DNA of 64,000 bases, taken from positions 3,982,647 to 4,046,646 of the forward strand of contig NC_057863.1 in assembly GCF_019393635.1 (NCBI RefSeq). The letters run 5' to 3'. The position numbers and the translations under genes are program-made. Position 1 is the first letter of the stretch. Each line of letters begins with the position of its first letter. Of the stretch, positions 11,080-22,299 are shown piece after piece. Origin of the DNA: Dromiciops gliroides. Lineage: Eukaryota; Chordata; Mammalia; Microbiotheria; Microbiotheriidae. The notes under the pieces were generated by a model. It did not search any database, was not told the DNA's origin, and saw nothing but the letters and a program-made list of their open reading frames with translations.

Positions 11080-11757
11080 GAGATCAAACAGGCAGGACAG
11101 AACTCAGTGTCTTCCCCCATGACCCCTCTCCTCTTTGCTATCCAGGGCACCACCACCCTCCCAGTCACCAAGGCTCTTGATCTGAGTGTCTTCCTAGACT
11201 TCTCGTTTGCACTCAGTCCACATATCTGATTAACTGCCAAATATTAGCATTGCTAACCCCACTATATCTCAACTATCTGCCCCCTTCTCTCCACTAAACA
11301 GGCTACACCGCTGCTTCAAATCCTCATTCTTTCTTGCCTGAGCTATTCTAATGACCTCCTAATTGGTTTCCATGCCTCACTTCAATCCAATGAGCCAATC
11401 AATCAGCATTGACCAATTCATTAATGGTCATTTCATTCCTCCTCCACTCAGCTGCAAACCTGAGGTTCCTATAGCACGATCTGATCCTGACGTCCGCATC
11501 AGCCTCCAGAATCAAATATAAAATCTTCAGTGCTCCAGGGAGTCTTTCCTGGTCCCCTGCAATTCAAGGGTCTTCCCTCTGAGATGCTCTCCAATGTACC
11601 CTGTTTATAGCTTGTTTGTATAGAGTCATTCCCACATTATATCCCCATCAGACTGTGAGCTACTTGAGAGCAGGGGCTGTCTTGTATTTTTCTTTATATT
11701 CCCAGGGTTTACTGCCACAAAGTAAGTGCTTAATAAATGCTTATTAAATGACTGTCA
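11080..11757 (+). mobile_element. L2 3' region and 3' end
   Basis: The L2 order is preserved: a 'CCCAGTCACCAAGGCTCTTG' stretch, 'TGACCTCCTAATTGGTTTCC', a 'CAGACTGTGAGCTACTTGAGAG' stretch, then 'AGTAAGTGCTTAATAAATGC' at the end. It is one of the longest sense L2 copies here. Confidence 0.82.
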
Positions 11758-12054
11758 TTTAAAGTAGAGATGTCCAATGGACAGGTCGCAACACTCTCTT
11801 TAACGTACTGCTGAGCCGTTGGACAGGTCAAGGGCTTCGGGAGGAGGCCTTCCTCTTCTGGGTCTTCAGCAGCCATCATCAATCCCCAGACTGAGTCTCC
11901 ACAGGGTCAGCTTCCCGGGACAATGGCTGAGGGCCCCAGGCCCTGGGGTCCTGGGATGCCAGGGTCGGGGGAGGTGGTTGTGGCTTGAATTGCCTGGCAC
12001 ATGCTGGCTCCTGGATCCCTCTCGGGTTCCCCCACCTTCGGCCAGGCCAGCTGG

Positions 12055-12197
12055 CTTACTAGCTGTTTGCATAGGGTTTCCATCATTGGAATGGGACGTC
12101 CTTGAGGGCAGGGGCTCTGGGCGTCTTTCCCAGAACCTCAGCGCTCAGCCCAGTCTGTGGCACATACTAGGGGCTTAACCAAAGTCTGTTGTTGTGG
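12055..12197 (+). mobile_element. L2 3' end
   Basis: It carries 'GGGACGTCCTTGAGGGCAGGGG', then a 'CTGTGGCACATACTAGGGGC' end, which is the sense L2 terminus. Confidence 0.65.
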
Positions 12198-12499
12198 GTT
12201 CGAGTGACTGGAAGTGCCTTAGAAGGATCTAGGGAGGCTTGGACATGATCATCCTGGAGAAGAGATGCCGGGGGAGGGGGGATAAATACTGTTCAATGAT
12301 TCCCAAGCCAATTTCTCCTCACTGCCCCTTCCTAACTCGGAAGGAGGCAGGAGCTGTCCGCTGGAGGCGTCTCTGGAAAGCAGCAGAGCCACCTGTCCAG
12401 GATGCTGCCTAAGGCTAGGCTGCCTTCCTGCCAGGGCCTCGGGTCAGGGCTGCTGGACTCTGAGGCTGCTCCCTAAATGGAGATTCTGTGACATCTGGA

Positions 12500-12714
12500 C
12501 CATTCTCATAATATCCCAGATCTCAGTTTGGAAGGGACCCCAGAAGCCATCTAGTCCAAACTCCTTATTGTACAGAGAAGGAAGTAGAGGCATGGGGTGA
12601 CTTGCCCAAGGCCCCATAGAGTCTCAGGGCCAGAAGCAAGACTTGAACCTGGGTTCTGGGCTCCCAGAGCAGGGCTCTTGGCCCTGAGCCACACTGCCTC
12701 TGATACAAGCAATC
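12500..12714 (-). mobile_element. MIR-family SINE, antisense
   Basis: It has 'CCATCTAGTCCAAACTCC', 'GACTTGCCCAAGGCCCC', and an 'AAGACTTGAACCTGGGTTC' stretch (antisense box B), and ends 'CTGAGCCACACTGCCTC'. Confidence 0.7.
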
Positions 12715-14316
12715 TGGCAAAGGAAGGTTGTTGTCGGGTATTGTTCTTCCCTTATGGATGCTGGCCCCAAGGAACCTTCTGTGCTTCTGTGCCCCCTGGC
12801 CTGCCGACTGCTGTGAGGGGCCAGAGATGCTCTCCTTCAGTAGGCAGGACAAGGGCCAATCTAATTAAACCCTTGACCAGTACAACTCCCACCTCAGTAG
12901 AGCAGGAGCTTATTGGGAAGGCCAGATGTACTGGAGGAGGAGGAGGCAGCTGGGCTGGACAGAGCCTGCTAGTCCTCTCTGTTTCCGTCATCTCCCATTT
13001 CCTTTGAGAGCCCTGATGAGGCGGCCTTCCCAAAGCTGCCTCCGAGGTGGCCTGTCCAGGCTTTGTCCTCCCCAGCAGAACACTTTCTGCCCCAGTGGGT
13101 CCAAACAAGGCCGCCATTAACTCCAAGCCTGCGAGGGGGGCACGTGCCCCCAAAGCCCAACACCACAGCCCAACCCTCAGACAAGGCCGGAAACAAATGG
13201 GGCAGAGATCCCACAGAATAGAATCATCCGCTCAATGTCACTGAATACATTTACCCTCCTCAGCGTCCATTCAGGGCCCCTGGGGGGGAGGGGGAGACTC
13301 AATAGAGATGGATCAGACAACATCTCTATGGCAACGTGGGCTTGTGAAGGGATGGCAGCCTGGAGATGGATGCAGGATGGGACAGAAGCTGCATGGAGGC
13401 CTGGGGGGGGGGGCGGGTGATGGAGTGGGGGGGGGCACTATTTCCTTTCTTTTTTCAGAACCCCACCCTCACTCAGAAGGGCCCTTCTGATTCCCAGGAT
13501 AATGCCATAGGAGCTTACGGACAAGACTCCTTCAGCCTCAAAGGGCAGAATGTGACCTGCTGGCCCCTTGTGGGCTGCCTGCCGAGGACTTTGCACCAAG
13601 AATTAAGACATGGGGCCACTGGCTTGGGTCAACAGAATTCTTGTGCTACCCCTCGATTGTAGGCTCTCCAGCCCCAAGAGCTAATAAGAGCCTGATTCAA
13701 GTGTCCAGCCTGGGGAAGAGGGAGGGTCAGAAAGGGGGAAAACAAATAGAGCCAAGATGCCCACAGGGAATGGGCCCTGGTGCTCACAGGAGGCCTCTGG
13801 GCCTACTTCCTGGATGCTGTTGCAGGGAGCCTTAGGGAAAGGGAGACATTAAAAAGGGAACGGGAAATGTGGAGGAGCCACAGAAGGGACAAAATCCCTT
13901 TAAAGAGATACCATCCTTTCTCCGAGAAGAATTTCCCTTGTCTGGGGAGGGGATGAAGAGAAGGGCAGACCACTGGCTGGGCAGGGCCAGCAGCTTCTCT
14001 CCAGGCACCAGGGAGAGAAGGAAATATCAGGATGGTTTCATCACAGCTCACCAGTGGTTGCCAGTGGACAGAGCCCAGTATTGGGAGCCAAAATCCTCCC
14101 CACCATCCCCCATCTTCCCTTCAGTCCAATGTTGTGGAAGGAGGGGTCTGCCCTAGATTCCTCCTTCAAGGGTCTTTTCCACCCATAATCCTCTGCACTG
14201 GCTACACTTAGATGAGTGAGGTTAGGATGAATCTAAGAAATGGAAGGGGCTTCTGAGGTCACCCAGCCTCTGAACAAGAATCCCCACCCCACACTATGGC
14301 GAGCCTCCCACTCCAG
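12715..14316. other. Unique GC-rich sequence, no gene recognised
   Basis: G runs occur at 13283-13292 and 13400-13437. Overlapping open frames up to about 136 codons lie on both strands but lack recognisable domains or convincing splice signals. A weak antisense MIR trace may lie near 14225-14275. Confidence 0.4.
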
Positions 14317-14446
14317 CCACCTCTGCTTCCAGACCTCTAGTGATGTCCCAACGCACCCCCCAGGCAGCTGCCCTCCCCAGCCACCTCTGCTTCCAGACCT
14401 CTAGTGATGCCCCAACGCACCCCCCCAGGCAGCCTCCCTCCCCCTG
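14317..14446. repeat. Two-copy tandem duplication, 64-bp period
   Basis: The word 'CCACCTCTGCTTCCAGACC' begins at 14317 and again at 14381, and the rest of the unit ('CTAGTGATG', 'CCCAACGCACCCCCC', 'AGGCAGC') follows in both. The copies differ by a few substitutions and one extra C, so this is a fairly recent local duplication. Confidence 0.88.
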
Positions 14447-15044
14447 GACACCTCTGAGAATGATGCTTCCTTTGGTTGGGTTCCTGACCTCTACACTAAA
14501 CTGGCCCTTGGCGATCCCTCCCTCCTGCTCCCAGTTGTGCCCTTGGAGCTCAGGCAGAAAAAGCTAATCCCCCCCCCCCGCCTGCTTTTCAGACCCCTAA
14601 AAGGAGCAGTCATCTTCCCCAGGCTGCTCTTGCCAGGGCCTCCTATGACAAGGACTCCCAGCTTTTCACCCTCCCAGCTGTCCCTCTCTGGGGGCCCTCC
14701 GCTATATCCAAGCCCTCCTTAAACCATGGCCGCCCATATTGGACGCCTGCTCTAGAAGAGGTCCGATGGGGCAGAAGGCAGAGGGACCGGAGGCAACATC
14801 AGCTCCAAAGGGAGCATCGTGTCCTTCCTGCTGGAGGCTCCACTGCTCAGTCCTACCCAAGCTGGCCACTGCTTCTTTGGCTGCCACATTGTACTCTTCA
14901 CTCCTCCAGAGCTTGCAGTTCACTGAGGCACCCAGACCTTTTTTTTTTCTGGACAAACTGCTTTCTAGCCTCACCTCTCCCATCTCATACTTGTGAACTG
15001 TTGGGTGTTAGCTCACCAAAAAATACTGCCCACTCTATCACTGA

Positions 15045-15172
15045 GTTTGGATAACCTTTGGCAGGTCTCTTCTCTCCAGGCCCCACTGTCCTTCTCTCTA
15101 AAATGGGGGGATTGGGTTGGGTAAGCTCTAAGTTTTCTTCTAGTTCTGACATTCTAGGACCCTCTGAGTCCC
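15045..15172 (+). mobile_element. MIR 3' half, sense
   Basis: It has 'CTTTGGCAGGTCTCTTCTCTCC', 'CTAAAATGGGGGGATTGG' and 'TCTAGTTCTGACATTCTAGGA', the usual sense 3' half of a MIR-type SINE. Confidence 0.55.
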
Positions 15173-15177
15173 TTGGA

Positions 15178-15368
15178 ACTATAACAGCTCTTATGGACGA
15201 ACCACTTTACATATATCATCTCATGGGATCCTCACAAAACCCCCATTTTACAGATGGGGAAGGCAAGGCTCAGAGACATTAAGGGGTTTTCCCAGGGTCA
15301 GATGTGGAACTGAACCCAGGGCTTCTGGGCTCCAAATCTTGCCATAACCATGAGGCCGCATCCACAAA
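15178..15368 (-). mobile_element. MIR SINE, antisense
   Basis: It contains 'CATCTCATGGGATCCTCAC', 'CATTTTACAGATGGGGAAG' and 'GAACTGAACCCAGGGCTTC'. It sits head-to-tail with a sense MIR on its left. Confidence 0.65.
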
Positions 15369-15731
15369 TCCAGGGTGTATAGCTCAGTTCTTTTTCCTCT
15401 TTATGCCTGACCTCCCTCGCTCCTTCAACCTGAAGCTCAGCCCCGAACCCTGCTCCACCTCAGCCAAGCCACCACATACCCCCCAGTCCCCCCATATAGA
15501 CATCCAACACACCAGCCCCTTATCTGAATCTCCTCCATCCTTGCTTCCTTGCCTCTATCTCCCTTCATCACACACAAGCAGGGCTTGGTACATAGGATAC
15601 ACGTGACGCAGTCTGCCCGGCAGAGATTGTCTGTCGGCCATGTCTTTGGGCTCCATAGATTCTGAATGCTGATTTTTGGATAGCTTTTGTCTGTAAGCAC
15701 TCTTAGGTGCATTTGTACAAGGAGGGCTTCC

Positions 15732-15899
15732 GGGGCAGCTAGGTGGCACAGTGGATAGAGCACCGGATTCAGGAGGACCTGAGTTCAAATCCGGCCTCAG
15801 ATACTTGACACTTACTAGCTGTGTGACCCTGGGCAAGTCGCTTAACCCCAATTGCCTCACAAACAAAAAAACAAAAAACAAAACAAAACAAAACAAAAC
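15732..15899 (+). mobile_element. Young marsupial tRNA-CORE SINE with intact target-site duplication
   Basis: A complete element: box A-like head 'GGGGCAGCTAGGTGGCAC', box B 'GTTCAAATCCGGCCTC', CORE 'TAGCTGTGTGACCCTGGGC', and a tail of repeated AAAAC units. The 14-bp duplication CAAGGAGGGCTTCC flanks it at 15718-15731 and 15900-15913 with no mismatch. The perfect duplication and low divergence point to recent L1-dependent insertion. Confidence 0.95.
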
Positions 15900-15913
15900 C
15901 AAGGAGGGCTTCC

Positions 15914-17049
15914 CAAAGAGGCTCAGGAGCATGCAGCTTTAAAAGGGGTCCCCAGATTTCCCCCGTGAATCATGGGTATGACTATCATGAAACCAAATTC
16001 AGATCCTGTGACTCACCTAGCCCTGTCTGTGGGGCCCCAAGCCAAGGCAGGGAAGAGAATGTGCTTGTGTTCCTGAGCCTGAAACAGGGCCAGGATGCCC
16101 AGTTATAGATAGCAGGTGAAACCACTGGGGCTCTGGCTTTCACAAAGAGGCCCTGGAGGGCACAGAGTTGGGAGACCCCAGCAGACTTACAAGGGCCATT
16201 CACTGTTGACTCAAATGGTGCCCTCTCAGCAGACATGAGGGCACTTTGTGGGCCTGGGGCCCTGAGGAGTCTGCCCCACTGACCTTCATCCTCAGAGGAC
16301 ACCTAGTGGGAGGAGGCCACACTGGGCGTGGAGTCATCCGGCCTCCTGATCCATGCTCTGTTTCCCAATCCTGGAGGGCGGGAGGAAGGGAGGGGTTGAT
16401 ACACATCAGAAGGAGGCATTACTGCAGTGGGTGATGCTGACAACAAGTTGGCTTTAATCTCAGTAAAGGAAATGCATTTTTGCTCTGCAGATACTAAATT
16501 GATACACGCCATCACATTTGGGTGAATTAGGCCAGACATTGAGAGGCTACGGGTGTGGGGCCGCAGTAAGAGGCCAGAGAGAGTGGAGGCAGACACTACC
16601 TACTAGCACCTACAGAGTCCTCTGACCTTCACTGTTCACCCCGGGATCTGTGGAACCAAAGGAGGTGCTTCTCTGTCTACACTAACCATCACCCTCTCCC
16701 AGCTTGGGAACTCTTTCCCACCCTGATGGCCCAGCCAGACTCCCTGACCTGACTCTACTCATCCCAGCTGGAACAGAGAAGACATGAAGGGCAGTGACAT
16801 GACACCAGACCACAAAAGTAAGCAGGTGCCACACTGGGAGGGCCAGCCAGTCTGACTAAAATTAAAATGCCCTTGGACCTGGGTTCACTTCCTAGGAGGT
16901 GGGAGGTAGGGGGAGGATCCACCTGCTGCAGTGATCCTCAGAGAAGGGTTGGTCAGGGGTATCTCTGTTCTCCGGTCTTCCTAAGGCAATTCTGCTGGAT
17001 GGAGGGGAGACAACTTGTTGGGAGAAAGGCTTAGACCACAAGATGCCCC
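15914..17049. other. Unique sequence, no gene recognised
   Basis: No repeats are recognised apart from a possible short MIR trace near 16878-16895. Open frames up to 105 codons occur on both strands with nothing familiar in them. Confidence 0.4.
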
Positions 17050-17268
17050 CGTAGAAATCCTGGCCTTGAAGTCAGAAAGACCAAGGAGCACCATGAAGTC
17101 AACCTCAGCAGGTCACTCGATCTCCTTCAGTTTCAGTTTCCTTAACTGCAGAATGGGATAATGACCAACAGCAACAGGCTGTGCTTCCCAGGGTTGTGAT
17201 AAGTAAATGAAATCACATTTGGAAAGTGTTTTGTGACCCTGAATGTGACATCTAATTAGAACAATGGT
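17050..17268 (+). mobile_element. MIR SINE, sense
   Basis: Sense MIR text runs from 'CCTTGAAGTCAGAAAGACC' through 'CAGTTTCCTTAACTGCAGAATGGG' and 'CCCAGGGTTGTGATAAG' to a 'GGAAAGTGTTTTGTGACC' 3' part. Confidence 0.7.
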
Positions 17269-17269
17269 G

Positions 17270-17482
17270 AGCATTTACATAGCACTTTGTTTCCCAGAAC
17301 AACCCTGAGAAGGAGGTGCTCTTATTATCTCCATTTTACAGTTCAGGAAACTGAGGCACACATCAGTGAAGTAACTTGCCCAGGGTCACCCAGCTAGCCA
17401 GTGTCCGAGGCTAGATTTGAATTCAGGTCTTCCTGACTCCAAGCCCAGTGCTCCATCCACTGTGTCACCCAGTCTCTCCAAC
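17270..17482 (-). mobile_element. MIR-type SINE, antisense
   Basis: It has a 'GAGCATTTACATAGCACTTTG' end, 'CTCCATTTTACAGTTCAGGAAACTG', 'CTTGCCCAGGGTCACCCAGC' and the reversed head 'CCATCCACTGTGTCACCCAG'. It is full-length or nearly so and directly abuts the sense MIR on its left. Confidence 0.78.
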
Positions 17483-18600
17483 CTATATAAATGCTATTTT
17501 ATGGTCTTTTTTCCTATGGAAACTTTTTTTTTTGCAGTCAGCAAAAAGTAAACACAATATACTCTCTGCATCTTTTGATCAGTTGCTCGATGGTAGCATG
17601 CATTTCTTCAGAAGGCTCTTGTCTGTAGAAGCACAACAATAGACAAATGTTGGAAAAGATCTGCAAGACTTTTAGAACATGCTCTTTTTACCAGAAGGGC
17701 CACACCTTTGGCTGACGCTGCTTATTCGTAAAACTACACTTTACAAAAAGCAAAGACAGGGAAAGCAGATGGGTTAGACCAAGTGAGCCCAGTAGAAACC
17801 CATCACAGAGATGACCCAGTTGTGAGAAAGCTGAGGGGCTGACTGAGGAAGCAAAGATGCTAAAGGGGTGGGAAGGATCTTGGATATTAATAGCCAGAAA
17901 AATCAGTATCTCTTGACTCATCCACATTCTCTCCTGTCTGTACAAACTGTTTATAAGAATAAGTTCCATGTGCAATAAAGGCATCCTTAAGGAAGACAGT
18001 CCGAGGGAACAGGTGGGCTTCCTCCAGGAAGATAAGATGGGGCTCCAGGTTTTGTTCCTGTCTGTAGTTTTTACTTTTGCTCTATATGTTTACAGAGGCA
18101 GATGTGAGGGACAGAGACATGAATGGATATGCCCAACAAGCCAAAGAAGAAGGTGGGAGGGGATGCTGGCTTCTCTAATCCCATTTAAGCCCAGGTTCCT
18201 CTTCCAACGTTTACAATAAAGAACAAGTCTCCTTGCACGCCCTCCCAAAACCTGAACTTGAGGGCATCGTGCTGACAACAGACCCACACAGACCACATTC
18301 CCATCAACAGGCTTCCAGTGGCTTCTGACACCACTCAGTTCCACCAAACAAAGACTCCGATACCTTCTTTTCTGAGAACATTAAAAAACACAGGTGTTAG
18401 TGTTGATAATCTGCAAATATTTCCTGAAAAGGCCCACTCTGGGCAGGAGATACATCTTAGACCCAGAGAGATCTTCTGGATGACTGAGTCCAGTCTCCTG
18501 CCTCAGCACCACACTAAGTAACAAGAGGCAGAGAAAGTTTGCTAGTAGAAATTGTCACTTCCTCCTCATTACAAATGGCCGATGTTATAAATGGCTGTTT
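17483..18600. other. Unique sequence, no gene recognised
   Basis: AT-balanced sequence without a clear repeat. The words AATAAA near 18215 and elsewhere are isolated and not linked to any exon I can see. Confidence 0.4.
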
Positions 18601-18604
18601 TCAT

Positions 18605-18778
18605 ACATCTGTAAAACAAGACCTTTGGAAGGGCCTTTAGGAAGCATCTAGTCATTTTACAGATAGGAAAACAGAGACTCCCAGAATAAGATTCTCTTCC
18701 AAAGGTGCACAGTTAGCCAGCATTCATTAGAACTCACATGACTCAGCTGCCCACCCAGGGCTTTTCCCCCACTGCATG
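18605..18778 (-). mobile_element. MIR-family SINE relic, antisense
   Basis: It carries 'TTTTACAGATAGGAAAACAG' and a diverged 'GGTGCACAGTTAGCCAGC' and ends near 'CCCACTGCATGC'. Confidence 0.5.
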
Positions 18779-19590
18779 CTAACTTCATTGTCTAGAAATT
18801 GTTCCGAAAGAATTCCAAGATGAAACTTCAGGCAAATCTTTGCATGAGGAGTACTAGGAAATGTGGGTGATGAGGGGAAGAAGAAAGACAAGAGGGACAG
18901 ATGACAGAATCACCCCAGTTACTGGAAATGTGCACACAGCAGCTGGCGGAGTTCTGGTTCTCATTGGCTTGGGAGAGCGACAAAATCCTCATAGCCCCAC
19001 CCAAATGAGTGGTTTGACCTTGAGGATAACAGAGAATGATAGAAGTGGAACCAAGACAGCGTTCTAGCCTGGGGCCTTGTGTGGAACTTTGCCACATAAA
19101 GGAAAGGAGACCTGGAGCCAGCAACATTGTAATACAGAGAGAAGAGAGTCCTAGGTCTGCTAGAGCCCAGCAGAGCCTGTCTGGGAACCCCCTCCCCACT
19201 TAGCTACCCTCATCTGCCTCCTATTTTCCCAGGCTCCCCTCCTGTGGACCAGAGGACCAACTGGTAGAGTCTGGTCATGTCTGCTTTTTATCCAGAGATC
19301 AGAGCATGAGTCCAGCCCCATGGAGCCACAGGACTTTCTCCATGGACTTACCTTTGTTGCAAAGAGAAACTGGTTTTGTTCATTTCTTTATCTTCCTAAC
19401 CCTCCAAGGGCTATTCGTTTAAAAGACCCGGAAGCCATTTAAGTGCTGACCCTGATTTTGTACCCACTGGTCTTCCTTACCAAGCATAGGAAGAAAACAG
19501 ACCGAAAGGGCTGCATAAATGACTTCCCCCGCCCCCCAGGTGGTAGATCAAATAGGTTTCTGTTCATTAAAATAATTAAATTAAACACCG
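18779..19590. other. Unique sequence upstream of the first CpG island
   Basis: No repeat or exon is recognised. CpG content is low here and rises sharply from about 19620. Confidence 0.4.
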
Positions 19591-19619
19591 AATTGGAATC
19601 CAAGACTCATACGATGTTA

Positions 19620-20270
19620 GAGTTGGGAAGGACCATAGTTAGAAGCCCTCGAGGTGAGCCCCGAGGGGAAGAAGTGACCGGTCCTAGGTCTCAGGAACAG
19701 GAAGGCCGGCAGCAGCAGAGTGGCAGTGCCCCCGGGGGCCTGCTTCCTGCCTCTTTTGCCCGTTTGCCTTCCGCTATGATGGGAGGGTTTGGCGGGGGGC
19801 GACTTCGGAACCTGCGGTCTCGGGGATAAAGCGTGGAAAGAGCACGGGGAGGCCTGTGGGAGGCTCGTCTGCTGGAGGATCGTCCCGCAGGCTGCTCCCT
19901 GGTGGGGCCGGGCTGCGGGTGGGGGAAGCTGCTGCTGTGCCCGAGGCTTGGGCAGCCTGGTGCGGGCCCGGCTTCTGCGGCAGAGCCCCACGTGCACACG
20001 GCGGGAGAACGTCTTTCCTGAGGAATGGCGGATTTGAAGCGCAGCCCGTCTCAGGCTGCCCGAAGCCAGGTAGCTCGGGCGTTAAGCCGGATCGATGCCT
20101 CTTCCCCCCAGAGGGGAATCGGCCCGCTTTTGAACTCTCCTCCGCCGCTAATGAAGGCGAGCGAGAGCTGCGGAGGTCGGGGCAGCCAGGGACTGATGCC
20201 CGAGACGTTTCTCCATTGAACTTTTTCTCCGTTCGCTATAGATCTTCATTATCCTGACCGTCCTGTTTCC
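19620..20270. promoter_or_regulatory. CpG island, possible promoter
   Basis: CpG density rises steeply: roughly 40 CpGs by eye in 19781-20230, in sequence that is over 60% G+C, close to the number expected without depletion. There is no repeat inside except a faint MIR trace at the left edge. An ATG at 20025 sits in a strong Kozak-like setting (GGAATGGCG) and opens a 64-codon frame beginning MADLKRS. A GT at 20070-20071 after CCAG might be a donor. No TATA box is obvious. The direction of any transcript is not determined, and this could also be an orphan or enhancer-type island. Confidence 0.6.
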
Positions 20271-20424
20271 CTCCTTCCCTAGGGGGATGCTTAAAGACAT
20301 AAACGGCTTAATAAGAAAGGAGCCAGCACTGAGCTGTCAGACCCGAGATGGAGGCCGCCCAATGAAGTCATCGCGCGCCCTTCCACCCGCCTGGACTTGG
20401 AGCCGCGGGTAGAGGAGCCGAGAG

Positions 20425-20560
20425 ATCTCGGGGCCAGACTCCGACTTGACCAAGGTCATTCACACAGCCAGGGCAGAGTGAGAATTGCAACCCACATTCC
20501 CTGACTCCAGATCTGGGCAGGTCTCCCTCCACATCCACGAAGGATCCGATTCCTGTGGAT
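20425..20560 (-). mobile_element. MIR fragment, antisense
   Basis: It shows 'CTTGACCAAGGTCATTCACAC' and 'CATTCCCTGACTCCAG', a diverged antisense MIR. Confidence 0.45.
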
Positions 20561-20639
20561 GGAGGAAAATGAGGAGGTCACCCAGGTCCTGACTCTGCCA
20601 TTCACTGGCTACTCAGTCGGGCATTTCACAAGCCGTGAA

Positions 20640-20772
20640 GATTGCCCCGGCTTGGGGGTCAGCTGACTCGGGGTCAGGCTCAGGCTCTGCTCCGAGCAGC
20701 GAGAATTTGGGTTCGCCCCTTCCCCTCTCTCAACCTCAGTTTCTTCGTCTGTTAAATGAGGGGAGGTTGAAT
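20640..20772 (+). mobile_element. MIR fragment, sense
   Basis: It shows 'GGGTTCGCCCCTTCCCCTC' and 'TCAACCTCAGTTTCTTCGTC' followed by 'TGTTAAATGAGGGGAGG'. Confidence 0.5.
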
Positions 20773-21159
20773 TTGTAGATGAGAAAGTGGAGTCCCTCAG
20801 AGGAGTGCCTCTTGGCTAAGGACGCACACCTCAAGAGTCAGTGCCAGTCCCCAAGGCACCCCAGTGCCTGACACTGACTCAGCGATTCCAGCAGCCTCCG
20901 AGGCAGGATCTGGATAGAAATGGCTCCTGCTCAACCACCTGCCTGCCAATCAGGGGAGGATTCCTGGGAGGCTACTCTCCATTTGGTATCCCCAGGAGGC
21001 GAGCACCGGAGGCACTTCCCTTAAGAGAAGCTCTAGCTTAAATGCCAGTTGGGCATCTGGGCAGGATGAGTGTGATGTCCTGGGCACTGTTGAACCCAGT
21101 CTGGTTACTGTTCTATTGCTTCCATTCTAGATGCCAAGACCTTTCCATGATCAGCCTCT

Positions 21160-21300
21160 CAGCCAACAAGCATGGATGAAGCTCCTCCACAGGCCGAGTG
21201 CTAAGTGCTGGGGATACAAAGATAAGTAAAAGACGGCTTGCCTGCAAGGAGCTCCCAGTCTAATGCAGCACAAGCTCGAGACAGAGCAAACTGGAGATAA
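21160..21300 (-). mobile_element. L2 3' end, antisense
   Basis: The antisense L2 signature 'GTGCTAAGTGCTGGGGATAC' is followed by 'CTGCAAGGAGCTCCCAGTC' and 'TAATGCAGC'. Confidence 0.68.
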
Positions 21301-21389
21301 ATCAGAGGGAGGGCATGAGCCTTGCAGGGAAAGCGGACGTCTCTGAGGCCTGTTCAGTCTTTCCAAGCACTGCATCTTATTGGAGCCTA

Positions 21390-21520
21390 TGATGTGGGTA
21401 CAAGTATCTTTAGTCCTGTTTTACAGATGAGGAAACTGAGTATCAAAGAGGTAAAAGATCAGGCAGTCATCGCACCACGAGGCAGGACTTCTTGAGTCCA
21501 GCACCCCCCAACACAGAACA
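21390..21520 (-). mobile_element. MIR fragment, antisense
   Basis: It has 'GTTTTACAGATGAGGAAACTG' and 'CATCGCACCACGAGGCAGGAC' and ends 'TTGAGTCCAGC'. Confidence 0.6.
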
Positions 21521-21584
21521 ATTCCTTGCCTGGGGCCAATCCCTTTAGGTACAGGAGTCCAGGAAAGAAGGGAGTCCAGGGAGG

Positions 21585-21625
21585 GAGAAGGAGAGAGGCA
21601 GAGAGGGAGGGAGAGGGAAAGAAAA
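21585..21625. repeat. GAGA-rich purine tract
   Basis: Short AG/GGA-rich tract without a clear period. Confidence 0.5.
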
Positions 21626-22004
21626 CCAAATTCCTTTTGACAAATCTATATAGTCAAACAGAGCAGGGATCTTGTTGTGCCCTCTCTGTCGGAGGCAGGT
21701 GGCTGGGGAGGGGGATGGGTGGGGGCTCCCTCCTGGTTCCTCTTAGTTCTCCTCCTTTCCCTTCACATCAGTCCTTACAAAGCTTCCCACGTCTCTTTGA
21801 GACCATCTGTGTCTTTGTTTCTTAGAGCACAGTGATGCTCCGTCATATTCACGTGCTATAGATTATCACAGGCAAGGATGAGATCTCAATCTTCTGTCTT
21901 CAGGGCAAGGTGCTCCCTACTGGGCATGGGAGAATGAATCCCACCTGCTCCTCAAGGTGGCTGGTAACTGGTGAAGAAACCAGCACCTCCATGTGCATCC
22001 ACAC

Positions 22005-22026
22005 ACACTCACACGAGATACAGTGC

Positions 22027-22057
<31 letters not shown>

Positions 22058-22255
22058 CAACGCTACTCACAGGTATATGTATACATGCACACATACTCAC
22101 ACGAGATACAGTGCTACACACACACACACAGTACAACGCTATTCACAGGTATATGTATACATGCACACACACTCACACGAGATACAGTGCTACACACACA
22201 CACACACACACACAGTACAACGCTACTCACAGGTATATATATACATGCACACACA
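22005..22255. repeat. Three-copy minisatellite built around (CA)n
   Basis: The word 'ACACGAGATACAGTGCTAC' begins at 22011, 22099 and 22175, giving units of 88 and 76 bp and a final one of about 80 bp. Each unit runs: that word, a (CA)n tract of differing length, then 'AGTACAACGCTA', 'TCACAGGTATAT' and 'ATACATGCACACA'. Unit length varies because the CA tract does. The histidine/threonine frames here are repeat products. Confidence 0.92.
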
Positions 22256-22299
22256 GCTGCCCAGGTGCAATGTACACACATGCACATCCCTGCATCCAC

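Noticed and set aside
15732..15899. tRNA gene, because box A and box B-like words are present
   Set aside because: The sequence cannot fold into a full cloverleaf as read, continues into a CORE and A-tail, and is flanked by a target-site duplication, so it is a tRNA-derived SINE.
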